Source of the DNA: Bacillota bacterium
GTDB lineage: Bacteria; Bacillota; Limnochordia; JAAZLZ01
Reading direction: 5' to 3'
DNA length: 13,643 nucleotides
Assembly: GCA_012799075.1 (NCBI GenBank)
Contig: JAAZLZ010000093.1
Span: 1-13,643, forward strand
Shown here: positions 7,832 to 13,643 of the stretch, piece by piece
Layout of the letters: each line of letters begins with the position of its first letter
Position numbering within the stretch: the first letter of the stretch is position 1
Made by a program: the position numbers and the translations under genes
Notes under the pieces: model-generated
Told to the model about the DNA's origin: nothing
What the model saw: only the letters and a program-made list of their open reading frames with translations
Databases searched by the model: none

Positions 7832-7949
7832 GACGTAACCCGTGTATAGTTCGGGACAAACCTGCCAATCTCCTTCCACCGGCCAGGAAACAGACCCCCT
7901 CGGCTAAGTAGAAGCAGGATCCCAAAAACGGGCGCGCCTACAGCTAGAG

Positions 7950-7978
7950 ATTCTACCAGACCAAAGGTGAGGAGGCAA
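7950..7978 (-). promoter_or_regulatory. Probable sigma-A promoter of lon
   Basis: The minus strand carries TTGCCT (7973-7978), a 17-base spacer and TAGAAT (7950-7955), with TG one base before the -10 box giving an extended -10. That is 4 of 6 and 5 of 6 matches to the vegetative consensus at ideal spacing. The same TGGTAGAAT element occurs at the tRNA promoter in this window. Transcription would begin near 7943, leaving a leader of about 160 bases before lon. No CtsR heptad repeats or CIRCE-type inverted repeat are recognisable around it. Confidence 0.65.
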
Positions 7979-8067
7979 GTAAATCATGGGGATTCTTTAG
8001 GAGGGAAGTTGGTCTTTTGGTGTTTTGGAGCAAGCAAGACTGTTCCTAGCCCATAACCAGGGATGAT

Positions 8068-9720
8068 TCAAAGCCCCGGGGTGAACGAAGCCAGCTTGGC
8101 GCCATTCTGGGGGGAAACTGCATGTTCAATGACTTCTTCGATCCTCTCAACCGGTATAACTTTCATGGTCGCATACTGCTCAAAGGTATCCTGCCAGTTT
8201 TCCTTGGGGATGATGGCCCGCCGCACTCCCGCTAGTCTGGCTGCCTCCAGCTTCGCCACAACCCCGCCCACCGGACGCACGAGTCCCCGGATGGAAATCT
8301 CCCCCGTCATTGCTACCAGGTTGTCTACCGTAAGATCGGTGATCGCAGAATACAAAGCAGTGACAAGGGCGATGCCTGCGGAAGGTCCATCGATTGGCAC
8401 CCCGCCAGGGAAGTTGACATGCAGATCATACTTATGTGGACATAGTCCTAGATTCCGGCGGAGGACGGTGATCACGTTATCCATGGAGCCCTTCGCCATC
8501 CCCTTCCGACGCACCGTCCGCCCATGACCACCCATCTCCTCTTCCTCGATCACTCCAGTGATGACAACGGTCCCTTTGGCTTCCGCCGCTGGAATTGCCG
8601 ATGCCTCAACTTCGATTAACATGCCCATGTTGGGGCCATAGACCGCCATCCCATTGACAAACCCCACCTGGGGAACATCCGGGATCCGATGGTCAGGACG
8701 GGGATTGTGCTGGCCGTTGTTGACCACCCACTCCAGGTCTTCTCTCAGCAGGACTCTTCGACCCCCTGTCTGGGCTAGTCCTGCGGCCAGCTGGACCATG
8801 TTCACCGCTTCCCGTCCATTAGCCGCGTAGCGCTTGATCACATTTAGCGCGCCTTCTTCCAGCTGGAAACCGATGCGATCGACGGCATTCCCGGCGATGA
8901 TCGTCACCTCATCGGGCAGCAAGGGACGGAAGAATACCTCCACACAGCGGGAACGAATGGCCATGGGAATATCCTCGGGCATCTTGGTGGTCGCCCCCAC
9001 CAGACGAAAATCAGCAGGCAGCCCCTTCTGGAAGATCTCGTGGATGTGCTGGGGAATGTTGGCATCCTCCGAGCTGTAGTAAGCGCTTTCCAAGTAGACC
9101 CGCCGGTCTTCAAGGACTTTAAGGAGCTTGTTCATTTGAATCGGATGGAGTTCCCCGATTTCGTCCAAAAAAAGAAGTCCGCCGTGGGCCTTGGTCACCG
9201 CACCGGGCTTGGGTTGGGGGATGCCCGCCATACCCAAGGGCCCAGCTCCCTGATAAATCGGATCGTGCACCGAGCCCATCAGGGGATCGGCAATGCCCCG
9301 GTCATCAAAGCGGGCCGTCGTGGCATCGATCTCAATGAAATTGGAGTACTCTCGAAAGGGTGATGCAGGATTCTTCTTGGCCTCTTCCAGGACAACCCGT
9401 GCCGCAGCGGTCTTGCCTACTCCCGGAGGACCGTAGATGATCACATGCTGGGGGTTAGGGCCGCACAAAGCCGCTCGCAAGGCTCGTAAGCCAGCGGATT
9501 GGCCAATGATCTCTTCGAACTTGGTAGGTCGAGTACGTTCGGATAGGGGCTCACTCAACGATATGGCCTTCATCCGCTCTAGCTTCTCCATTTCCTTGCG
9601 GGATTCCCGGTCTACTGCGGAACGACTCGTATGCTGGGCCCTGAGCAGGTTCCAGAAGTAAAGACCGATAACCACTGCAAAGATCAGATTCACCACTCCG
9701 AACATACCCATCATCTCCAT
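8068..9720 (-). CDS. lonB: Membrane-anchored Lon-like protease LonB
   Basis: LonB is a Lon-family ATP-dependent protease found in many spore-forming Firmicutes, expressed in the forespore in Bacillus subtilis. With the ATG at 9718-9720 the product is 550 residues, near the Bacillus LonB length, and the N-terminus aligns well. Residues 6-26 form a membrane segment ending GLYFWNLL, followed by a charged linker and SLSEPLSE (54-61). Walker A GPPGVGKT is at 97-104 and Walker B LLFLDE at 182-187. The C-terminal protease domain has catalytic Ser447 in DGPSAG and Lys490 in GGVVAK. The reading frame stays open for 46 codons further upstream to 9858, but that would run through the clpX terminator, and AAGGAGGGA sits 10 bases before 9720, so the shorter start is chosen. 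It stands between a terminator and the lon promoter, so it is probably a single-gene unit. Confidence 0.95.
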   Translation of the reverse strand: MEMMGMFGVVNLIFAVVIGLYFWNLLRAQHTSRSAVDRESRKEMEKLERMKAISLSEPLSERTRPTKFEEIIGQSAGLRALRAALCGPNPQHVIIYGPPGVGKTAAARVVLEEAKKNPASPFREYSNFIEIDATTARFDDRGIADPLMGSVHDPIYQGAGPLGMAGIPQPKPGAVTKAHGGLLFLDEIGELHPIQMNKLLKVLEDRRVYLESAYYSSEDANIPQHIHEIFQKGLPADFRLVGATTKMPEDIPMAIRSRCVEVFFRPLLPDEVTIIAGNAVDRIGFQLEEGALNVIKRYAANGREAVNMVQLAAGLAQTGGRRVLLREDLEWVVNNGQHNPRPDHRIPDVPQVGFVNGMAVYGPNMGMLIEVEASAIPAAEAKGTVVITGVIEEEEMGGHGRTVRRKGMAKGSMDNVITVLRRNLGLCPHKYDLHVNFPGGVPIDGPSAGIALVTALYSAITDLTVDNLVAMTGEISIRGLVRPVGGVVAKLEAARLAGVRRAIIPKENWQDTFEQYATMKVIPVERIEEVIEHAVSPQNGAKLASFTPGL

Positions 9721-9730
9721 TGAAGGTCTC

Positions 9731-9739
9731 TCCCTCCTT
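9731..9739 (-). promoter_or_regulatory. Ribosome binding site that fixes the lonB start
   Basis: AAGGAGGGA on the minus strand ends 10 bases before the ATG at 9718-9720. It supports this start over the far upstream ATG at 9856-9858, which lies beyond the clpX terminator hairpin and gives 46 extra residues not found in the family. Confidence 0.75.
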
Positions 9740-9746
9740 GCACCTG

Positions 9747-9776
9747 TAATATTCCCTGGCGGCCCCCCTTTTAAAC
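9747..9776 (-). promoter_or_regulatory. Candidate sigma-F-like promoter of lonB
   Basis: On the minus strand GTTTA (9772-9776), 15 bases and GGGAATATTA (9747-9756) resemble the sigma-F pattern GYWTA / GGNRANAMTW; only one position of the -10 box departs. No good sigma-A pair is seen between the clpX terminator and lonB. Bacillus subtilis lonB is known to be under sigma-F control in the forespore, which makes the match more credible. Transcription would begin near 9740, just ahead of the ribosome binding site, giving a very short leader. The motif is degenerate, so chance cannot be excluded. Confidence 0.45.
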
Positions 9777-9804
9777 CCGCACCGTCCTCTATCCCCCGGG
9801 GCAT

Positions 9805-9838
9805 AAAGAAAACGGGACAGCCGATTATCGGCTGTCCC
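9805..9838 (-). terminator. Intrinsic terminator after clpX
   Basis: Bases 9814-9838 form a perfect hairpin with 11-base arms (GGGACAGCCGA and its complement) and a 3-base loop. On the minus strand it is followed by GTTTTCTTTA (tract at 9805-9813). It begins 25 bases after the clpX stop and ends the tig-clpP-clpX unit. The plus-strand side has no T-tract, so it is expected to act in one direction. Confidence 0.93.
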
Positions 9839-9863
9839 ACACTTGGAGCCAAATCCAATGAAC

Positions 9864-11123
9864 CTAGGCAGGCTCTTCCTTTTTCATTTTCCGATCCACC
9901 AGGACCATGCGAGGCGGCTCCTTGTCTTCAATGGTTTCCTTCGTGACCACGCACTTTTTAATATCCCGACGGGATGGAATATCGTACATGATCTCCAGCA
10001 TGACTTCCTCCAGGATGGCCCGCAGCCCTCTAGCCCCAGTCTTCCTGGCCAATGCCTTGCGGGCAACAGCCATTAAGGCATCCTCTGTAATCTCTAGTTC
10101 AACGCCGTCCATCTCAAATAGCTTCCGAAACTGTTTCACTAAGGCGTTGCGAGGTTCGATGAGGATCCTCACCAAGGCATTCTCATCAAGGCTGTCTAAT
10201 GGAACCACCAAGGGCAGTCTTCCCACGAATTCCGGAATCAAACCGAACCGCAACAGATCTTCCGGCATGATCTGCCGTAGGATCTCACCGATCTGCTTTT
10301 CCTCTCTCCGCCGGATGTCCGCCCCAAAGCCCATGTTTTTCTTGCCCACCCTGGACTCGATAATCTTCTCCAGACCATCGAAGGCCCCTCCGCAAATGAA
10401 CAGGATGTTGGTCGTGTCCAGTTGGATGAATTCCTGATGGGGGTGCTTGCGTCCACCCTGGGGCGGGACGCTGGCAATAGTCCCCTCCAAGATCTTGAGA
10501 AGGGCCTGCTGTACACCCTCACCGGAAACGTCCCTGGTGATGGATGGGTTTTCGGACTTACGCGCTATCTTATCAACTTCATCGATGTAGACGATGCCTC
10601 TTTCCGCCCGCTCCACATCGTAATCAGCGGCCTGAATCAATTTGAGTAGAATGTTCTCCACGTCTTCGCCTACGTAGCCTGCTTCCGTCAAAGATGTGGC
10701 ATCGGCGATGGCAAAAGGCACATTGAGTATCTTGGCCAGAGTCTGGGCAAGAAGGGTCTTCCCGCATCCGGTGGGCCCTAGGAGAAGGATGTTGCTCTTT
10801 TGCAGCTCCACATCATCCATACGCATGCCGCAGTTAATCCGCTTGTAGTGGTTATACACGGCAACAGACAGCGCAACTTTCGCTTGCTCCTGGCCGATTA
10901 CGTACTGGTCGAGGGTCTCTTTGATCTCCCTTGGTTTGGGGATACTCCCCAAATCCACATCCATGTCCTCGCTGAGCTCTTCCTCAATTATTTCGTTGCA
11001 GAGCTCAATGCACTCATCGCAGATGTAAACCCCGGGGCCAGCGATCAGTTTTTTGACCTGCTCTTGAATCTTGCCACAGAAGGAGCATTTAAGTTGGCCC
11101 TTCTCCTCCCCAAACTTAAACAT
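9864..11123 (-). CDS. clpX: ClpX, ATP-dependent unfoldase subunit of ClpXP
   Basis: ClpX is the hexameric AAA+ unfoldase that recognises tagged substrates and threads them into ClpP. The 419-residue product has an N-terminal zinc-binding domain with Cys13, Cys16, Cys35 and Cys38. Walker A GPTGCGKT is at 116-123 and Walker B IVYIDE at 177-182. The GYVG pore loop is at 149-152, the RKH loop at 225-227 and the sensor-2 block GARGLR towards the C-terminus. The ClpP-docking loop is MGFG (264-267) where IGFG is usual, a conservative change. The ATG at 11121-11123 follows AGAGGTGAT with good spacing and lies 51 bases after clpP, so the two are surely one transcript. A strong terminator follows. Length is normal. 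Confidence 0.97.
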   Translation of the reverse strand: MFKFGEEKGQLKCSFCGKIQEQVKKLIAGPGVYICDECIELCNEIIEEELSEDMDVDLGSIPKPREIKETLDQYVIGQEQAKVALSVAVYNHYKRINCGMRMDDVELQKSNILLLGPTGCGKTLLAQTLAKILNVPFAIADATSLTEAGYVGEDVENILLKLIQAADYDVERAERGIVYIDEVDKIARKSENPSITRDVSGEGVQQALLKILEGTIASVPPQGGRKHPHQEFIQLDTTNILFICGGAFDGLEKIIESRVGKKNMGFGADIRRREEKQIGEILRQIMPEDLLRFGLIPEFVGRLPLVVPLDSLDENALVRILIEPRNALVKQFRKLFEMDGVELEITEDALMAVARKALARKTGARGLRAILEEVMLEIMYDIPSRRDIKKCVVTKETIEDKEPPRMVLVDRKMKKEEPA

Positions 11124-11174
11124 CGTATCACCTCTTAAGGAAGCATCACCATTGAATTTGCAAAGGCCCCAGGA

Positions 11175-11774
11175 CTATTCCGCCGCCTTAAGCCCTTTAT
11201 CCAAGATGCCATCGATCAAACCGTACTCCTTGGCTTCCTCCGCGGACATGTAGTAATTCCTTTCCGTGTCCTGTTCCACCCTGGCCAGCTCCTGACCTGT
11301 ATGCTTCACCAAGATCTCATGCCCGATTCGTTTCAGCCGCAGAATTTCTCGAGCCTCAATTTCGATCTCCGTCGCTTGGCCCCTTACTCCTCCCATAGGT
11401 TGGTGAATCATGATGCGGGAGAAAGGCAACGCGAATCGCTTGCCCTCGGCCCCTGCTGTCAACAGCAAAGCAGCCATGCTAGCGGCCATGCCGATGCAAA
11501 TCGTCGATACCGGGGGACGGATATATTGCATCGTATCGTAAATCGCCAATCCCGAGTACACCACACCCCCCGGGCTATTGATGTATAGGTGAATATCCTT
11601 ATCGGGATCTTCGCTTTCCAAGAAAAGCAACTGGGCGATAACCAGATTAGCCAGATAATCATCAATGGGTCCGCCAATGAAGACTATTCTTTCCTTGAGC
11701 AACCGGGAGTAAATGTCATATGCCCTTTCTCCCCGATTCGTTTGCTCAACTACCATGGGTATTAAGGTGCTCAT
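11175..11774 (-). CDS. clpP: ClpP, proteolytic subunit of ATP-dependent Clp protease
   Basis: ClpP is the serine peptidase that assembles as a tetradecameric barrel and degrades proteins fed in by ClpX or other Clp ATPases. The 199-residue sequence is typical throughout, from TNRGERAYDIYSRLLKERI (12-30) and INSPGG (65-70) to the catalytic Ser99 in GMAASMA and His124 in MIHQP. The third triad position, which is Asp in E. coli and Bacillus ClpP (the TERD or TDRD motif), is Asn173 here (TERNYY). The codon is AAT, read at 11256-11258, so this is not a frame error. A similar Asp-to-Asn change is known in Listeria ClpP1. The ATG at 11772-11774 has GGGGAGGAT upstream. It lies 84 bases after tig with no terminator, and 51 bases before clpX. 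Confidence 0.96.
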   Translation of the reverse strand: MSTLIPMVVEQTNRGERAYDIYSRLLKERIVFIGGPIDDYLANLVIAQLLFLESEDPDKDIHLYINSPGGVVYSGLAIYDTMQYIRPPVSTICIGMAASMAALLLTAGAEGKRFALPFSRIMIHQPMGGVRGQATEIEIEAREILRLKRIGHEILVKHTGQELARVEQDTERNYYMSAEEAKEYGLIDGILDKGLKAAE

Positions 11775-11858
11775 ATACCCCCATCCTCCCCTTCAATATA
11801 TGCTCTCCCACGAGGGCCGACTACAGAAGGGGCACCTCCTTGTTGTGCTGGAAAAGAG

Positions 11859-13187
11859 TTATTCCGTCTCTTCCGCTGGAGTCTCCTCTGTAGCAGCTTC
11901 GCCTTCTTCAACTTCTTTTACCTGGGCATTTTCCACCAAGAAATCCATGACTTTGGACTTCAACAACACATCTCCAACAGTCCCCCACCATTCCGCACGG
12001 GCCTCGTCGCGATCGGATTCGGCCCTTAGCATGCCCTCAATCATGGTTTCTATTTCTTCTTCTGCGACTTGAATTCCTTCGTTCTCGGCAATAGAATACA
12101 GGACGAAGTCACGCCGAACGTTCCATTCTGCCCTTTCGCGAAAATCGCTTCTCAGTCGGTTCATGTCAATGCCTGCGCTCTCCATGTAATACTCCAGGGA
12201 AATACCCCTTCTCGCCAGGTCATTGGCCAGGATGGCAATTAGCCGATCGAGTTCTCCCTCCACCAATCCTTCAGGAGTCTCCAGCTTTGCATTTTCCACC
12301 ACCAACGTCTCAAGCTGTCGTCGCAAGTCTTTTTCCGCCTCGTCTTCAGCAACCCTTTCCATCCCGAGTCGGACTTGTTTCCTCAGCTCTTCAACAGAAT
12401 CACAGTCGGCCACATCTTTGGCAAATTCATCATTCAGCTCCGGCAGCCGTTTCTCCTTGATTTCTTTGACGACTACTTTAAACACAACATCCTTGCCCGC
12501 TAATTCCTCCGCCGGATAGTCCTCAGGGAAAACCAGGTTGACGTCGGTTTCTCCATTGACTTGAACGCCGATGAGCTGATCTTCAAACCCGGGTATCAAC
12601 GTCCCACTGCCAACTTCCAGCATGAAACCTTTGGCGGCACCGCCGGGAAAGGGCTGACCGTCTATGTAGCCTTCAAAGTCCATAATAACGAAGTCGCCCT
12701 CCTGGACCTCCGTCCGTTCAATAACGACTAGCTCCGCATGTTCTTCCAGCAGTCTCTCAATGGCCGGTTCCACGTGTTTGGCGTCATCAATTCGGGTAAC
12801 GACTTTATCAACCGTCAAATCCTTGTACTCCCCCAAGGCAACCTCGGGTCTTACATCCACCTCAACAGTGAACTTGAAAGGCTTGTCTTCTTCCAGCTGC
12901 TCTACATCGAATTCGGGGGAGCCAATCGGTTCAAGATCATTATCTCTAACAGCCGCTCGGTAATTGTCGGCAATGAGCCCTTCCAACGCTTCGCTATACA
13001 AGAGCTCTTTGCCTACATGGAGTTCAAAGATACGGCGAGGGGTCTTGCCACGACGAAAGCCAGGTACATTCACCTGCTTAACCAACTTCCGATAAGCCTT
13101 GTCTAAGGCCTCCTCGACGAGGCTCTCCTCCACTTCCACTTCCATGAAGACCCGGCTGCCGGGCCGCCTTTCCACGTGCACCTTCAT
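11859..13187 (-). CDS. tig: Trigger factor, ribosome-bound chaperone with prolyl isomerase domain
   Basis: Trigger factor binds at the ribosome exit tunnel, shields nascent chains and speeds proline isomerisation. The 442-residue product has the ribosome-binding N-terminal domain (about 1-115) with the signature loop GFRRGKTP at 43-50. An FKBP-type peptidyl-prolyl isomerase domain follows at about 163-245 (EGDFVIMDFEGYIDG, then GSGTLIPGFEDQLIG). The helical C-terminal substrate-binding domain runs from about 250 and ends in an acidic tail rich in Glu and Thr. The ATG at 13185-13187 follows GAGGGAGGAA at suitable spacing. Its placement directly before clpP and clpX, with no terminator between, matches a very common bacterial order that links folding of new chains to their degradation. 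Length is normal. Confidence 0.97.
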   Translation of the reverse strand: MKVHVERRPGSRVFMEVEVEESLVEEALDKAYRKLVKQVNVPGFRRGKTPRRIFELHVGKELLYSEALEGLIADNYRAAVRDNDLEPIGSPEFDVEQLEEDKPFKFTVEVDVRPEVALGEYKDLTVDKVVTRIDDAKHVEPAIERLLEEHAELVVIERTEVQEGDFVIMDFEGYIDGQPFPGGAAKGFMLEVGSGTLIPGFEDQLIGVQVNGETDVNLVFPEDYPAEELAGKDVVFKVVVKEIKEKRLPELNDEFAKDVADCDSVEELRKQVRLGMERVAEDEAEKDLRRQLETLVVENAKLETPEGLVEGELDRLIAILANDLARRGISLEYYMESAGIDMNRLRSDFRERAEWNVRRDFVLYSIAENEGIQVAEEEIETMIEGMLRAESDRDEARAEWWGTVGDVLLKSKVMDFLVENAQVKEVEEGEAATEETPAEETE

Positions 13188-13227
13188 TTATCGTTCCTCC
13201 CTCAAGATGCCTTGCCAACACGTTATT

Positions 13228-13257
13228 AGTTTATCCGGCTTGCTCCCTGGCCGCCAA
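13228..13257 (-). promoter_or_regulatory. Weak candidate promoter of tig-clpP-clpX
   Basis: Between the tRNA terminator and tig the minus strand has TTGGCG (13252-13257), 18 bases, and TAAACT (13228-13233). Both boxes fit the sigma-A consensus only partly. A promoter is expected here because a terminator stands directly upstream, but the exact boxes are uncertain. Confidence 0.35.
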
Positions 13258-13269
13258 GACTTCCCATGC

Positions 13270-13296
13270 AAAAAAAGCAGCGGAATTTTCTCCGCC
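13270..13296 (-). terminator. Intrinsic terminator after the tRNA genes
   Basis: On the minus strand GGCGGAG and TTCCGCT pair across an AAAA loop (7 pairs including two G-T), followed by GC and a run of seven T (13270-13276). It lies 14 bases after the tRNA-Leu CCA end and separates the tRNA unit from tig. Confidence 0.85.
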
Positions 13297-13310
13297 TCGA
13301 TTGGAAATTA

Positions 13311-13395
13311 TGGTGCGAGAGGGGGGACTCGAACCCCCATGCCTTGCAGCACAAGATCCTAAGTCTTGCGTGTCTGCCAGTTCCACCACTCTCGC
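13311..13395 (-). tRNA. tRNA-Leu (anticodon UAG)
   Basis: The minus strand folds into a class II tRNA of 85 bases including an encoded CCA end. The acceptor stem GCGAGAG pairs with CTCTCGC. The anticodon stem CAAGA/TCTTG holds the loop CTTAGGA, with anticodon TAG at 13359-13361, reading CUA and other CUN leucine codons. A variable arm longer than usual (TGC/GCA stem) and the T-arm GGGGG-TTCGAGT-CCCCC confirm the leucine type. All stems are intact. It lies 6 bases after tRNA-Lys. Confidence 0.97.
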
Positions 13396-13401
13396 ATCTA
13401 A

Positions 13402-13477
13402 TGGTGAGCTATGGAGGATTCGAACCTCCGACACCCGGATTAAAAGTCCGGTGCTCTACCGACTGAGCTAATGGCTC
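13402..13477 (-). tRNA. tRNA-Lys (anticodon UUU)
   Basis: The minus strand forms a standard 76-base cloverleaf with an encoded CCA. The anticodon stem CCGGA/TCCGG holds the loop CTTTTAA, with anticodon TTT at 13442-13444. The D-arm (GCTC/GAGC) and T-arm (GGAGG/CCTCC) are regular. The acceptor strands GAGCCAT and ATAGCTC pair at six of seven positions; position 5 C faces position 68 A. The usual bacterial sequence has G at 68. The mismatch may be tolerated, or may reflect a mutation or sequence error. Confidence 0.96.
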
Positions 13478-13495
13478 ACACCCTATTCGCCATAC

Positions 13496-13524
13496 ATTCT
13501 ACCACATGAATCGCCTCTTGTGAA
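13496..13524 (-). promoter_or_regulatory. Strong sigma-A promoter of the tRNA-Lys/tRNA-Leu unit
   Basis: The minus strand has TTCACA (13519-13524), exactly 17 bases, then TAGAAT (13496-13501), with TG one base before the -10 box. Each box differs from the vegetative consensus at a single position. Transcription would start near 13489, about 12 bases before the tRNA-Lys 5' end. No coding gene is seen further right in the window. Confidence 0.8.
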
Positions 13525-13568
13525 CCTCCACCCCATCAATTTTGGTAGAAGGGCTAGAGTTTCGTTCA

Positions 13569-13598
13569 CAGTATCTCGCAAGATTAAAACGGATACTG
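13569..13598. repeat. Short inverted repeat upstream of the tRNA promoter
   Basis: Seven-base perfect arms (CAGTATC and GATACTG) flank a 16-base centre; a smaller ATCT/AGAT stem can form within it. No T-tract follows on either strand close by, so it is not a clear terminator. It lies in the 142-base stretch (13502-13643) where I find no gene. Function unknown; a chance repeat is possible. Confidence 0.3.
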
Positions 13599-13643
13599 GA
13601 AAAGGTGGGAGTCTCTGGGGTATTATCTAAGTGGTCGAACCTA

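Noticed and set aside
7900..7986. 27-codon frame on the minus strand in the lonB-lon gap
   Set aside because: No ribosome site, and it overlaps the lon promoter; transcripts from that promoter would start after its ATG.
7940..8030. CtsR or CIRCE-type heat-shock operator near the lon promoter
   Set aside because: A TTTGGTC sequence and a TTTTGG direct repeat are present, but neither forms the tandem CtsR heptads or the CIRCE inverted repeat.
8044..8060. Possible terminator after lonB
   Set aside because: Only a 5-pair stem with a wobble and no T-tract on the minus strand.
8063..8527. 154-codon open frame on the plus strand
   Set aside because: It lies wholly antisense to the lonB protease domain, whose family match is unmistakable. 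No ribosome site or recognisable domain.
9721..9858. Upstream extension of lonB to the ATG at 9858 (46 extra codons)
   Set aside because: It runs through the clpX terminator hairpin, the added residues resemble no LonB N-terminus, and a good ribosome site serves the ATG at 9720.
9907..10437. 176-codon open frame on the plus strand
   Set aside because: Antisense shadow of clpX; serine and arginine rich with no family features.
12738..13106. 122-codon open frame on the plus strand
   Set aside because: Antisense to the conserved N-terminal and isomerase domains of trigger factor.
13231..13466. Short open frames on both strands over the tRNA region
   Set aside because: They span two clear tRNA genes and a terminator, so the coding potential is accidental.
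13311..13477. tRNA 3' ends as an integration site for a mobile element
   Set aside because: No integrase gene or repeated tRNA 3' segment occurs in the window, and normal housekeeping genes follow.

Overview
This 13.6-kb window reads as one continuous minus-strand stretch of a chromosome from a Gram-positive, Firmicutes-type bacterium, most likely an anaerobic clostridial or related class with moderately high GC. The grounds are the gene order tig-clpP-clpX-lonB-lon-ysxC, the LonB-type membrane-anchored Lon homologue (very close in sequence to Bacillus LonB), strong Shine-Dalgarno sites at most genes, and an Rnf cluster in the order C-D-G-E-A. No plus-strand gene is supported. No mobile element, CRISPR array, rRNA or prophage gene was seen.

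Reading in the direction of transcription (high to low coordinates): a strong promoter (13496-13524) drives tRNA-Lys(UUU) and tRNA-Leu(UAG), which end at an intrinsic terminator (13270-13296). Next comes a protein quality-control block: trigger factor (tig), the ClpP peptidase and the ClpX unfoldase, closed by a long perfect hairpin terminator (9805-9838). LonB then forms its own unit, with a forespore sigma-F-like promoter candidate. After a 284-bp gap with a good vegetative promoter and a structured leader, lon (lonA) begins, overlaps the ribosome-assembly GTPase gene ysxC and is followed closely by argF (ornithine carbamoyltransferase). A 105-bp gap without a clear promoter or terminator separates argF from rnfC, rnfD, rnfG, rnfE and the start of rnfA, which runs off the left edge (rnfB is presumably beyond it).

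Functionally, the right two thirds make a protein folding and ATP-dependent proteolysis island: a ribosome-bound chaperone, ClpXP and two Lon proteases. The left third makes the membrane-bound ferredoxin:NAD+ oxidoreductase (Rnf), which couples electron transfer to H+ or Na+ export and is typical of anaerobes.

No wholly new system is evident. The points most worth a second look are: the third catalytic residue of ClpP is Asn instead of Asp; the sigma-F-like promoter in front of lonB; a terminator-like hairpin with a competing fold in the lon leader; a C-A mismatch in the tRNA-Lys acceptor stem; and possible co-transcription of rnf with the lon-ysxC-argF unit.
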